A stretch of 42,730 nt of DNA from assembly GCF_001515525.1 (NCBI RefSeq), contig NZ_BCNQ01000037.1:1-42730 (forward strand), read 5' to 3'. The notes below the pieces were generated by a model, which searched no databases, was not told the origin of the DNA, and was given only the letters and a program-made list of their open reading frames with translations. Source of the DNA: Piscicoccus intestinalis NBRC 104926. GTDB taxonomy: Bacteria; Actinomycetota; Actinomycetes; Actinomycetales; Dermatophilaceae. Shown in pieces: positions 1 to 7,685 of this stretch. The position numbers and the translations under genes were made by a program. Numbering within the stretch: the first letter of the stretch is position 1; each line of letters begins with the position of its first letter.

Positions 1-386
1 GGCGAGGGCGAGGGCGGCGGGGGAGGCGCCGCCTGCGCCGAACCGTCACTGGCCGCCGCTGCAGCGTCGGAGGTGCCGGAGCCAGAGCCCGACCCGGCGC
101 CGTGCTCGGCGAGGAAGGCGTCGATCTCCTCGTCGGTGGCGCCGGAGTCAGCGACGACGCCGACGAGGTCGCCGACGGGCACGGTCGCGCCGGCGTCGGC
201 GAGGATGCGGCACAGCACCCCGGACATGGGGGCCTCGACGTCACCGGCGATCTTGCTCGACTCGACGGTGACGAGCGCGGTGCCCTCGGACACCTCGTCG
301 CCGACCGCGGCCAGCCAGCTGGTGACCGTGCCCTCCTCCATGGTCATGCCCCATTTGGGCAGTTCGAGTCCCTTGATCGTCGACAT
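1..386 (-). CDS. acoC: Acetoin dehydrogenase E2 (dihydrolipoamide acetyltransferase), N-terminal part, cut by window edge
   Basis: Only the first ~128 residues are visible. Residues 1-80 form a lipoyl domain: the start MSTIKGLELPKWGMTMEEGT and the swinging-arm lysine K45 in VESSKIAGDVEAP are what lipoyl/biotinyl domains show. The form ...SSKIAGDVEAP with 'VGVVADSGATDEEIDAF' after it resembles acetoin dehydrogenase E2 rather than pyruvate or 2-oxoglutarate E2. After residue ~97 a Gly/Ser/Ala/Pro-rich flexible linker begins and runs off the window. The ATG at 386 lies 2 bases after the acoB stop, so the two genes are translationally coupled in an acoA-acoB-acoC order. The catalytic domain cannot be seen, so a different 2-oxoacid dehydrogenase E2 remains possible; the neighbouring AcoR-like regulator favours acetoin. 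Confidence 0.85.
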   Translation of the reverse strand, partial: MSTIKGLELPKWGMTMEEGTVTSWLAAVGDEVSEGTALVTVESSKIAGDVEAPMSGVLCRILADAGATVPVGDLVGVVADSGATDEEIDAFLAEHGAGSGSGSGTSDAAAAASDGSAQAAPPPPPSPS

Positions 387-388
387 CG

Positions 389-1405
389 TCACGCCCCCAC
401 GACGGTGCGGACGGCGGCCTCGATCTTCTCCGGACCCGGGATCCACTCCTTCTCCAGCGGGGCCGAGAACGGCACGGGCGAGTGCGGCGGAACCACGAGC
501 TGGATCGGCGCCTTCAGCGAGCCGAAGCCCTTGGACGCCACCAGCGCCGCGACGTCGTGCGCGAACCCGCAGCGGGCCGCCGACTCGTCGGCGACGACGA
601 GCCGGCCGGTGGAGGCCACCGACTCCAGGATCCCGTCCTCGTCGAGCGGCGACGTGGTGCGCGGGTCGACGACCTCGACGGAGATGCCCTCGCCGGCGAG
701 CTTGTCGGCGACCGTGATCGCGTAGTTCACGGTCTGGCCGAGGCCGACGATCGTCACGTCGGTGCCCTCGCGGGGGTAGTTCGCGACGCCCAGCGGGATG
801 ACGTAGGGCTCGTCGGGCACCTCGCCCTTGCCGTCGTAGAGCATCTTGTGCTCGCAGTACATCACCGGGTCGTCGTCGCGGATGCTCTGCAGCAGCAGCC
901 CGCGGGCGTCGTACGGGTTGGACGGCACGACAACCTTCACGCCGGCTGTCGAGGTGAAGATGTTGTACGGCGAGTTGCTGTGCTGCGCAGCCGCGCTCGC
1001 GCCGGCGCCGATGATGCCGCGCACGGTCAGCGGGGTGCGGGCCTTGCCGCCGAACATGTACCGGAACTTGGCCGCCTGGTTGTAGATCGTGTCGAAGGCG
1101 CAGCCGAAGAAGTCCATGAACATCAGCTCGGCCACCGGGCGCAGGCCGGTGACGGCGGCCCCGGCCGCCATGCCGCACAACGCGGCCTCGGTGATCGGGG
1201 TGTCGATGACGCGGTCGTCACCGAATTCGGTCCACAACCCCTGGGTGACGCCGAAGACGCCACCGAAGGCTTCGAGGGTGGGGTCGGGGTTCCACGCCGC
1301 CTTGCCGCCGCGCAGGTCTTCGCCGATGAGGACGACGTCTTTGTCCTCGCGCATCGCGTCGGCCATCCCGGCGCGAACGGCTTCCCTAAAACTCATCGTG
1401 GGCAC
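389..1405 (-). CDS. acoB: Acetoin dehydrogenase E1 component, beta subunit
   Basis: A 338-residue transketolase-like E1-beta subunit of a thiamine-diphosphate 2-oxoacid dehydrogenase. It has the family start MSFREAVRAGMADAMREDKDV with GEDLR, then VIDTPITEAALCGMAAGAA (the conserved Glu that activates the thiamine ring is in TPITEA), and the C-terminal transketolase_C fold. With AcoA it would form the E1 heterotetramer that splits acetoin and passes the acetyl group to the lipoyl arm of AcoC. The GTG at 1405 is chosen because AAGGAGA lies about 5 bases upstream; an ATG at 1396 is the alternative. It sits 32 bases after acoA and 2 bases before acoC. Pyruvate or branched-chain E1-beta is a less likely reading, given the operon context. 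Confidence 0.88.
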   Translation of the reverse strand: MPTMSFREAVRAGMADAMREDKDVVLIGEDLRGGKAAWNPDPTLEAFGGVFGVTQGLWTEFGDDRVIDTPITEAALCGMAAGAAVTGLRPVAELMFMDFFGCAFDTIYNQAAKFRYMFGGKARTPLTVRGIIGAGASAAAQHSNSPYNIFTSTAGVKVVVPSNPYDARGLLLQSIRDDDPVMYCEHKMLYDGKGEVPDEPYVIPLGVANYPREGTDVTIVGLGQTVNYAITVADKLAGEGISVEVVDPRTTSPLDEDGILESVASTGRLVVADESAARCGFAHDVAALVASKGFGSLKAPIQLVVPPHSPVPFSAPLEKEWIPGPEKIEAAVRTVVGA

Positions 1406-1437
1406 AGGTATCTCCTTCGATCGCTGTGTGGGCGTGG

Positions 1438-2400
1438 TCAGTACGAGACGTAGACGTCGGAGTCGACGTCGGAGATGTCCGGGACGGGGGCGGCCTTCGC
1501 CTCGGTGACCGAGGAGTCGACGAGTTCGGTGTTCGCCTCGTCGATGGCGTCGAGCTCGGACGGCTCGATCGACCCGGCGACGTTCTCACGGAAGATCTTC
1601 AGCGGGTCCTTGGTGTCCTTCACTTCCTGCAGCTGCTCGGGCGTGCGGTACAGCCCCGGGTCACCCTCGAAGTGACCGTAGAAGCGGAACGCGGTCGCCT
1701 CGATGACCGAGGGGCCGCCGCCGGAGCGGGCCCGGTCGATGGCCTCGCCGGCCGCGTTGTACACCGCGAAGAAGTCGGTGCCGTCGACGGTGACGGCGGG
1801 CATGCCGAAGCTGCCGGCGCGGTGCGCGATGGAGTCGGCGCCGACGGCGTAGTCGGTGCCGGTCGCCTCGCCCATGCCGTTGTTCTCGAAGACGAAGACC
1901 ATCGGCAGGTTCAGCACGACCGCCATGTTCAGCGACTCGAGCGTGAAGCCGTGGTTCGAGCCGCCGTCTCCGGTGAACGAGACCGCGACCGCGCCCTCAC
2001 CCCGGTACTTCGCGGTGAGCGCGGCGCCGATCGTGATCGGCGGGCCGCCGCCGACGATGCCGTTGGCGCCGAGCATGCCCACCGACAGGTCGGCGATGTG
2101 CATCGAGCCGCCCTTGCCGTGGCACAGGCCCTCCTTGCGGCCGTAGATCTCGAGCATCATGCCGCGGATGTCGCAGCCCTTGGCGATGCAGTGGCCGTGC
2201 CCGCGGTGCGTGGAGGCGATGTAGTCCGCGCGCCCCAGGTGCTCGCAGACGCCGACGGCGATGGCCTCCTCACCGGCGTACAGGTGGATGAATCCGGGGA
2301 TCTCCCCGGTCGTGTTCTCTTTGTGCAGGCGATCCTCGAAGGCCCTGATCTTCGACATCCGGTCGTAGGCCTCGAGCAACTGCTCCTTGGACAACTCCAT
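1438..2400 (-). CDS. acoA: Acetoin dehydrogenase E1 component, alpha subunit
   Basis: A 320-residue thiamine-diphosphate-dependent E1-alpha subunit. The motif GDGGSNHGFTLESLNMA followed by VFVFENNGMGEATGTDY is the thiamine/Mg2+ binding signature (GDG...NN) of E1 components, and HLYAGEEAIAVGVCEHL and HRGHGHCIAKG are typical of the alpha subunit of acetoin and pyruvate dehydrogenases. It would act with AcoB on acetoin, giving acetaldehyde and, with AcoC, acetyl-CoA. An in-frame GTG exists at 2415, but the ATG at 2400 has GAGGTGAGGA in front at normal spacing and gives MELSKEQLLEAYDRM, so I prefer it. It is the first gene of the operon and divergent from an AcoR-like regulator. Confidence 0.88.
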   Translation of the reverse strand: MELSKEQLLEAYDRMSKIRAFEDRLHKENTTGEIPGFIHLYAGEEAIAVGVCEHLGRADYIASTHRGHGHCIAKGCDIRGMMLEIYGRKEGLCHGKGGSMHIADLSVGMLGANGIVGGGPPITIGAALTAKYRGEGAVAVSFTGDGGSNHGFTLESLNMAVVLNLPMVFVFENNGMGEATGTDYAVGADSIAHRAGSFGMPAVTVDGTDFFAVYNAAGEAIDRARSGGGPSVIEATAFRFYGHFEGDPGLYRTPEQLQEVKDTKDPLKIFRENVAGSIEPSELDAIDEANTELVDSSVTEAKAAPVPDISDVDSDVYVSY

Positions 2401-2525
2401 CGCTGGATTCCTCACCTCGTCGTGATCGCGTGGACTGCCCGACCTGGTGCGGTGCGTGGTCGTGTGACCGCCGCCACGTCCGGGCAGGTCGAGTCACCGT
2501 AGGGCGGCCTGCTCGGGCGGGCGCG

Positions 2526-2555
2526 CTGCAACGCACTGCAACGTGCTGCAACATG
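2526..2555. repeat. Three 10-bp direct repeats in the aco intergenic region (candidate operator)
   Basis: CTGCAACGCA, CTGCAACGTG and CTGCAACATG follow each other without gaps, so CTGCAA recurs on the same face of the helix every 10 bp. They lie between the divergent acoA (starts 2400) and the AcoR-like gene (starts 2655), about 125 bp upstream of acoA and 100 bp upstream of the regulator. An array of half-sites for the neighbouring regulator is an inference. Confidence 0.5.
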
Positions 2556-2654
2556 GCGAAATGTCCGTTCGGGCAGGCGCAGGACGCAAACGCCCGTGAC
2601 CCGGCGCGTGCTCGTCGGTAGGCTGGCGTTCTCGCCCGTCAGAGGAAGTCCGTC

Positions 2655-3944
2655 ATGAGCCGGATCGAGGCGCCGGAGCCCGCGCTGCCGTACGACGGAG
2701 ACCCGCGCGCCTACGCGGCGGTACTCGCCGGGCTGCACGAGTCGCGGATGTTCGGGTCCCGGCCCGTGGCCCGCCCCCGCCACCTCGTCGACGAGTCCTG
2801 GTCCCGGATGGAACGCGACGGCGTGCCCGTCCACCGGCCCGACCCGCATATCGACGAAGGCGCGCTGGAGGCCGAACTCGACGCGATGAGCACGCGCTAC
2901 GGTGCCGACGGCCGCGAGGTGCGCCGACAGGTCAAACGCGCCCTCGAGGGCTGCCTGCTCGACAGCGACCTCGTCGGCATCTTCGCCACCCCCTCGTGCC
3001 GCGTCGGCGACCGCTACGGCAGCCCCGGGGCCCTGCGCCGGGCCGACCGGATCGGCTTCGTGCACGCCGCCGCGTGGGGTGAGTCCGCGGTCGGCACCAA
3101 CGCGATCGGCCTCGCCGGGTTGCTCACGCGGCCCGTGCAGGTGCACGGCCCCGAGCACTGGTGCGTCAACCAGCACGACTGGTCGTGCGCCGCCGCGCCA
3201 GTCCGCGACCCGGCCGACGGTGCTGTCGTGGCCGTCGTCGACATCTCGGGAGGCATCGAGTTGGCCCATCCCGCGCTTCTCGGGCTCGTGCAGGCTGTCG
3301 CCACGCAGGCCGAGTTGCGGTTGCGCGATGCGCACCGCGCCCGCCTCGAGAAGCTGCGCAAGCGCACGTGGTCCGCGGTCTCCCGACTGCGCGGGCCGTG
3401 GGCGCTCACCGACGAGTGGGGCTGGGTCGTCGGCGCGCAGGGCCTGGACGTCGACGAGCGCGTCGAACTCACCGGAGCGCCGGGCGGCGGCCTCGCCGTC
3501 GTCGCCGGTCTCGGGCAGGTGGAGATCTCCCGCATCGGCGAGGCGGTGGTGCTCGTGCCGCGCACCGGCTCCGGGGTCGATCTCGGCTACCGGCTCGACG
3601 CGGCCGCGGGCACGCTCACCGTGACCATGGGCGACCTGCGCGCCGGAACCGGTCTCGTCACGAGCGGTGGGGTCGGCGCGACCGTACACCACCTCACCGG
3701 TCGGCACATCGCGCTCCTGACCACCCTCGCGCGAGCGCGCGGTCCGCTGACGCCCACCCGACTCGCCGAGAGCGTCTGGGGCACGCAGGCCTCGGTCGTC
3801 ACCGCCCGCGCCGAGGTGTCCCGGCTCCGGCGGCGTTTTCCCGGACTGGTCTCCGCGGCGCCCTATCGCCTGCTCGCCCACCTCGACGGCGTCGACGCCG
3901 GGCCCGTCGCGGGGCCCGTCGCCGGGCCCGTCTCCCAGCGCTGA
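2655..3944 (+). CDS. AcoR-like GAF-domain transcriptional regulator without an AAA+ domain
   Basis: A 429-residue regulator divergent from acoABC. Residues ~130-200 carry the GAF signature of acetoin/glycerol regulators: ESAVGTNAIGLAGLLTRPVQ then VHGPEHWC...WSCAAAPVRDP...VVDISG. Classical AcoR has a central sigma-54-activating AAA+ ATPase and a Fis-type HTH. Here neither the GAFTGA nor Walker motifs are present, in line with the absence of sigma-54 in most actinobacteria. Instead residues ~345-410 (TGRHIALLTTLARARGPLTP...SVVTARAEVSRLRRRF) look like a winged-helix DNA-binding domain. The extreme C-terminus is made by three 12-bp repeats (3900-3935), giving a GPVAGPVAGPV tail. ATG 2655 has GAGGAAG 6 bases upstream. 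Control of acoABC in response to acetoin is inferred from the family and from divergence. Confidence 0.8.
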   Translation: MSRIEAPEPALPYDGDPRAYAAVLAGLHESRMFGSRPVARPRHLVDESWSRMERDGVPVHRPDPHIDEGALEAELDAMSTRYGADGREVRRQVKRALEGCLLDSDLVGIFATPSCRVGDRYGSPGALRRADRIGFVHAAAWGESAVGTNAIGLAGLLTRPVQVHGPEHWCVNQHDWSCAAAPVRDPADGAVVAVVDISGGIELAHPALLGLVQAVATQAELRLRDAHRARLEKLRKRTWSAVSRLRGPWALTDEWGWVVGAQGLDVDERVELTGAPGGGLAVVAGLGQVEISRIGEAVVLVPRTGSGVDLGYRLDAAAGTLTVTMGDLRAGTGLVTSGGVGATVHHLTGRHIALLTTLARARGPLTPTRLAESVWGTQASVVTARAEVSRLRRRFPGLVSAAPYRLLAHLDGVDAGPVAGPVAGPVSQR

Positions 3945-3982
3945 TCGCCCAGGAGTTCGTGCAGATTCGCGCTCGCCCCCGC

Positions 3983-3996
3983 CGCTGGCGCCAGCG
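3983..3996. other. Perfect 14-bp palindrome between the AcoR-like gene and mrpA
   Basis: CGCTGGCGCCAGCG is its own reverse complement. A second, weaker inverted repeat (GTCTCT at 4034-4039, AGAGAC at 4052-4057) lies further down, closer to mrpA. They could be an operator or leader structure of the mrp operon; no T-run follows, so a simple intrinsic terminator is unlikely. Confidence 0.3.
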
Positions 3997-4075
3997 CGAC
4001 TCGATGCGGTGGTTGGCCCCTTCGGTTGATAACGTCTCTACCCAGCACGCGAGAGACCGACGAGCTGGGGGAGTG

Positions 4076-7000
4076 ATGCTGAGCCTTCTGCTCGTAGCCC
4101 ATCTGGTCCTGGCAGTGGCAGCACCCCCGATCGTGCGTCGTCTGGGCCGTCGCGCCTTCTGGCTGTTCGCGCTGCCTCCGGCCGCGACCTTCGCCTACGC
4201 CGTCCGGAACACCTCGCACGCGTTCTCCGAGTCGCCGCCCACCCAGGTCGTCTCGTGGGTACCCAGCATCGGGCTCGAGCTCGCGTTCCGCCTCGACGCC
4301 CTGTCGTGGCTGCTGTGCCTCATCGTCGGCGGCATCGGCGCCCTCGTGCTCGCCTACTGCTCCGCGTACTTCTCCGACGAGGAGCCGGGCCTGGGCCGTT
4401 TCGCCGGCTGCCTGCTCGGCTTCGCCGGCGCGATGCTCGGCCTCGTCACGGCCGACGACCTGCTCGTGCTCTACCTGTTCTGGGAGGCCACGACGGTACT
4501 GAGCTACCTGCTCATCGGGCACCGCCCCGAGAGCAAGTCGAGCCGCACCGCCGCCACCGAGGCCCTCGTCGTGACGACCTTCGGCGGCCTGGCCATGCTC
4601 GTCGGCCTCATCGTCATCGGCGAGTCGGCCGGCACCTACCGGCTGTCCCAGATCATCGAGGCCGCCGCGGCCGCCCCGCCCGCCGCCGACGCGACGATGG
4701 TCGCCGCCGTCGGGCTCGTGCTCCTCGGCGCGCTGAGCAAGTCGGCGCTCGTGCCGTTCCACTTCTGGCTGCCCGGCGCGATGGCTGCGCCCACGCCCGT
4801 CAGCGCCTACCTGCACGCGGCCGCGATGGTCAAGGCCGGCATCTACCTCGTCGCCCGGTTCGCGCCCGCCTACGCCGACGTGCCGCTGTGGCGGGTGCTC
4901 GTGCTGGTGCTCGGCGGCGCGACGATGATCATCGGCGCCTACCGCTCGCTGCGCCAATACGACCTCAAACTCCTGCTCGCCTACGGCACCGTCAGCCAGC
5001 TCGGCTTCCTCGTCGTGCTCGTCGGCGCCGGCACCGGCGACGCCGCGCTCGCCGGCGTCGCGATGGTGCTCGCGCACGCCCTCTACAAGGCCTGCCTGTT
5101 CCTCGTCGTGGGCGCCATCGACCACGCCACCGGCACCCGCGACCTGCGCGAACTGTCCGGGCTCGCCCGCAGCTCACCCGGGCTGGCCATCGCCGGCGTC
5201 GTCGGCGCCGTCTCCATGGCCGGCCTGCCGCCGCTGCTCGGGTTCGTCGGCAAGGAGGCCGCGTACGCCGCCTTCACCGCCGGCGAACAGTCCTGGGACT
5301 TCTGGGTGCTCGCGGTGCTCGTCGTCGGCTCGATGCTCACCTTCGCCTACAGCGTGCGGTTCGTCTGGGGCGCCTTCCGCACCCAGCCCGACCGCGAGGA
5401 CACCTCCGTGCACGCCCCCGGGCCGGTGCTGCTCGGCGTGCCGCTCGTGCTCGCCGGGCTCTCCCTCGGCCTCGGCCCGGCAGCGCCGCTGCTCGAGCCG
5501 GCCCTGCGGGGCTGGGCCGACACCGTCGGTGCCGCGCCCGCCTCCGGGCACCTGACCCTGTGGCACGGATTCACCGCGGCGCTCTGGCTCACGCTCCTGA
5601 CCTGGGCCGTCGGTGTCGCGCTCGCGCTGGGCCACATCCGGGTCGAGTCGTTCCAGACGACCCTGCACGACCGCGCCTGGAACAAACTCTCGGCCGAGAA
5701 CAGCTACCGGCGGCTCATGCGCGCGCTGGACCGCGGGTCGCTGGAAGTCACCGCCGCCCTGCAGCGCGGCTCGCTGCCGCTGAGCCTCGGGCTCATCCTC
5801 ATGGTCTTCATCGTGCTGCCCGGCGGCGCCGTGCTGTTCCTCACCGACTGGAGCGGCATGCGGCTGCGGCTCTCCGACGGCGTGCCGCAGCTCATCACCG
5901 CGAGCGTCATGGCGGTCGCCGCGATCTGGGCCGTGCGCGCCCGGCGCCGCATGCGCGCCGTGCTGCTCGTCGGGGTCACCGGCTACGGCTGCGCGCTGCT
6001 GTTCCTGCTCTTCGGCTCGCCCGACCTCGCGCTGACCCAGGTGCTCGTCGAGACCCTGTCGATCATCGTCTTCGTGCTCGTGCTGCGCCGCTTCCCGAGC
6101 CGGTTCACCGCCGACCGCCCCCGCTGGGACCGCGCGACCCGCGCCGTCTTCGGCCTCGCCGTCGGCGTCGTCGCGGCGGCCCTCGCGCTCGTGCTGCCGC
6201 AGGCCCGCACCGCCAACCCGGCCTCCGACGGGCTCGGCCCGATCGCCGTCGACTACGGCGGCGGCCACAACATGGTCAACATCATTCTCGTCGACGTGCG
6301 GGCCTGGGACACGATGGGTGAGCTGTCGGTCGTGCTCGCCGCCGCCACCGGCATCGCGAGCCTGGTGTTCCTGCACGAAGACCGGTTCGCCGTCGTGCGG
6401 GCGCGGCTGGCCGACACGTGGGCGCGCCGCCGGGAGGCCACCCGCTCGGGGGTGTCGCACGGCCGCTGGCTCGCCGAGGACTCCCTCATCCGGCCCGAGC
6501 AGCGCTCGACGATGTTCGAGGTCGTGGCCCGGCTCATCTTCCACGTCGTCATGCTCTGGTCGGTGTACCTGCTGCTGGCCGGGCACAACGATCCCGGAGG
6601 CGGTTTCGCCGCCGGCATCGTCGCCGGCCTCGCCCTGACCGTGCGTTACCTCGCCGGCGGCCGCGAGGAGCTGCGCGCGGCGATCCCGGTGCTGCCGGGT
6701 TGGCTGCTCGGCATCGGGCTCTTCCTGTCCGCCGGCAACGGCCTGGGTTCGATGCTTGCGGGCGGCTCGGTGCTGCAGACCTGGGTCTTCGACGTGCCCG
6801 TGCCGCTCATCGGCAAACTGCACATCGTCACCTCGCTCGTCTTCGACGTCGGGGTCTACCTCGTCGTCATCGGCCTCGTGCTCGACATCCTGCGCAGCCT
6901 CGGCGCCTCCATCGACCAGCAGATCGACGACGCCCGCCGGCCCGACTCCGGCCCGGGCTCGTGGTCGGCCGGTGGCGCCGCCGCCCCGACCTCCTCGCCC

Positions 7001-7165
7001 GCCTCGTCGTGGTGGTCGACGCGCACGACGCGCACGATGCGCCCGATGCGTCCCGGCAAGGACGCCGCGGCGACCAACCCGGCGACCCCGACGCAGGTTC
7101 GGGAGACGCCGCCGAGCGACGACCCGATGGGCGGCTCCCACGGCCTGTTCGAGGGGGAGCGATGA
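4076..7165 (+). CDS. mrpA: Mrp/Mnh Na+/H+ antiporter subunit A fused to subunit B
   Basis: A 1029-residue polytopic membrane protein. The first ~780 residues are the NuoL-like MrpA antiporter core (YLFWEATTVLSYLLIGHRP, PFHFWLPGAMAAPTPVSAYLHAAAMVKAGIYL, TVSQLGFL), followed by the MrpA-specific C-terminal segment. From about residue 820 (RSTMFEVVARLIFHVVMLWS, LLAGHNDPGGGFAAG) comes a complete MnhB domain, so A and B are one polypeptide, as in other actinobacterial Mrp systems; no separate mrpB exists here. The tail (about 7000-7160) is basic and Pro/Ala-rich. ATG 4076 starts a hydrophobic helix; GGGGGAG lies directly upstream with unusually short spacing, and GTG 4073 is in frame. The stop overlaps mrpC by ATGA. 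The operon exports Na+ in exchange for protons. Confidence 0.93.
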   Translation: MLSLLLVAHLVLAVAAPPIVRRLGRRAFWLFALPPAATFAYAVRNTSHAFSESPPTQVVSWVPSIGLELAFRLDALSWLLCLIVGGIGALVLAYCSAYFSDEEPGLGRFAGCLLGFAGAMLGLVTADDLLVLYLFWEATTVLSYLLIGHRPESKSSRTAATEALVVTTFGGLAMLVGLIVIGESAGTYRLSQIIEAAAAAPPAADATMVAAVGLVLLGALSKSALVPFHFWLPGAMAAPTPVSAYLHAAAMVKAGIYLVARFAPAYADVPLWRVLVLVLGGATMIIGAYRSLRQYDLKLLLAYGTVSQLGFLVVLVGAGTGDAALAGVAMVLAHALYKACLFLVVGAIDHATGTRDLRELSGLARSSPGLAIAGVVGAVSMAGLPPLLGFVGKEAAYAAFTAGEQSWDFWVLAVLVVGSMLTFAYSVRFVWGAFRTQPDREDTSVHAPGPVLLGVPLVLAGLSLGLGPAAPLLEPALRGWADTVGAAPASGHLTLWHGFTAALWLTLLTWAVGVALALGHIRVESFQTTLHDRAWNKLSAENSYRRLMRALDRGSLEVTAALQRGSLPLSLGLILMVFIVLPGGAVLFLTDWSGMRLRLSDGVPQLITASVMAVAAIWAVRARRRMRAVLLVGVTGYGCALLFLLFGSPDLALTQVLVETLSIIVFVLVLRRFPSRFTADRPRWDRATRAVFGLAVGVVAAALALVLPQARTANPASDGLGPIAVDYGGGHNMVNIILVDVRAWDTMGELSVVLAAATGIASLVFLHEDRFAVVRARLADTWARRREATRSGVSHGRWLAEDSLIRPEQRSTMFEVVARLIFHVVMLWSVYLLLAGHNDPGGGFAAGIVAGLALTVRYLAGGREELRAAIPVLPGWLLGIGLFLSAGNGLGSMLAGGSVLQTWVFDVPVPLIGKLHIVTSLVFDVGVYLVVIGLVLDILRSLGASIDQQIDDARRPDSGPGSWSAGGAAAPTSSPASSWWSTRTTRTMRPMRPGKDAAATNPATPTQVRETPPSDDPMGGSHGLFEGER

Positions 7166-7680
7166 GTTCCAACGTCACGCTCGCGCTGCTCATCGGCGTG
7201 CTCTTCGGCTCCGGCGTCGTGCTGCTCATGTCGCGCGGCATCGTGCGCGCCTTCCTCGGGGTGCTGCTCATCAGCAACGGCATCAACCTCATGTTCATCG
7301 CGGCCGCGGGCCGCCCGGGGCTCGCGCCGATCGTCGACGACACCGGCGATCAGACCGGCCTGACCGACCCGCTGCCGCAGGCACTGGTGCTCACCGCGAT
7401 CGTCATCACGCTCGCGCTCACCGGGTTCGTGCTGGCGCTGGCCGACCGCTCCTGGCAGGTCACCCGCACCGACGACGTGGCCGACGACGACGAGGCGGCG
7501 CGCATCGGCCGCAAGGCGCAGGCCAACGACACCTCCGACAGCGACTTCGCCGAGGACGCCCCCGACGAACCGGACGAGGATCCCGACCCCGGCGCCTGCT
7601 ACCACCCCGACTGCCCGGCCCCGGCCGACGGTCACGCCGGGGAGCACGTCGGCCACACGCCCCACCCGGACGGGAGGTGA
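7162..7680 (+). CDS. mrpC: Mrp/Mnh Na+/H+ antiporter subunit C with acidic and His/Cys-rich tail
   Basis: A 172-residue NuoK-like subunit. Residues 1-95 hold three membrane segments with the typical RGIVRAFLGVLLISNGINL and PLPQALVLTAIVITLALTGF motifs. MrpC is usually about 115 residues. Here an extra ~70 residues follow: an acidic stretch (DDVADDDEAAR...DEPDEDPDP) and a short end containing C-Y-H-P-D-C and four further histidines in the last 20 residues. This could be a cytoplasmic metal-binding or interaction tail; no function can be read from it. The start overlaps the mrpA stop (ATGA), and GGGAGGTGA at its 3' end serves as the ribosome binding site of mrpD. Confidence 0.9.
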   Translation: MSSNVTLALLIGVLFGSGVVLLMSRGIVRAFLGVLLISNGINLMFIAAAGRPGLAPIVDDTGDQTGLTDPLPQALVLTAIVITLALTGFVLALADRSWQVTRTDDVADDDEAARIGRKAQANDTSDSDFAEDAPDEPDEDPDPGACYHPDCPAPADGHAGEHVGHTPHPDGR

Positions 7681-7685
7681 TCAGC

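Noticed and set aside
4034-4057. Inverted repeat GTCTCT/AGAGAC as an mrp terminator or operator
   Set aside because: Only 6 bp with a 12-nt loop; too weak to list on its own.
5174-7141. Very long minus-strand ORF (655 codons) opposite mrpA, and similar long antisense ORFs opposite hrpA, fadD-like and rpoD genes
   Set aside because: Translations are Arg/Gly/Ala/Asp-rich low-complexity shadows expected from high GC at third codon positions; the opposite strands encode clear conserved families.
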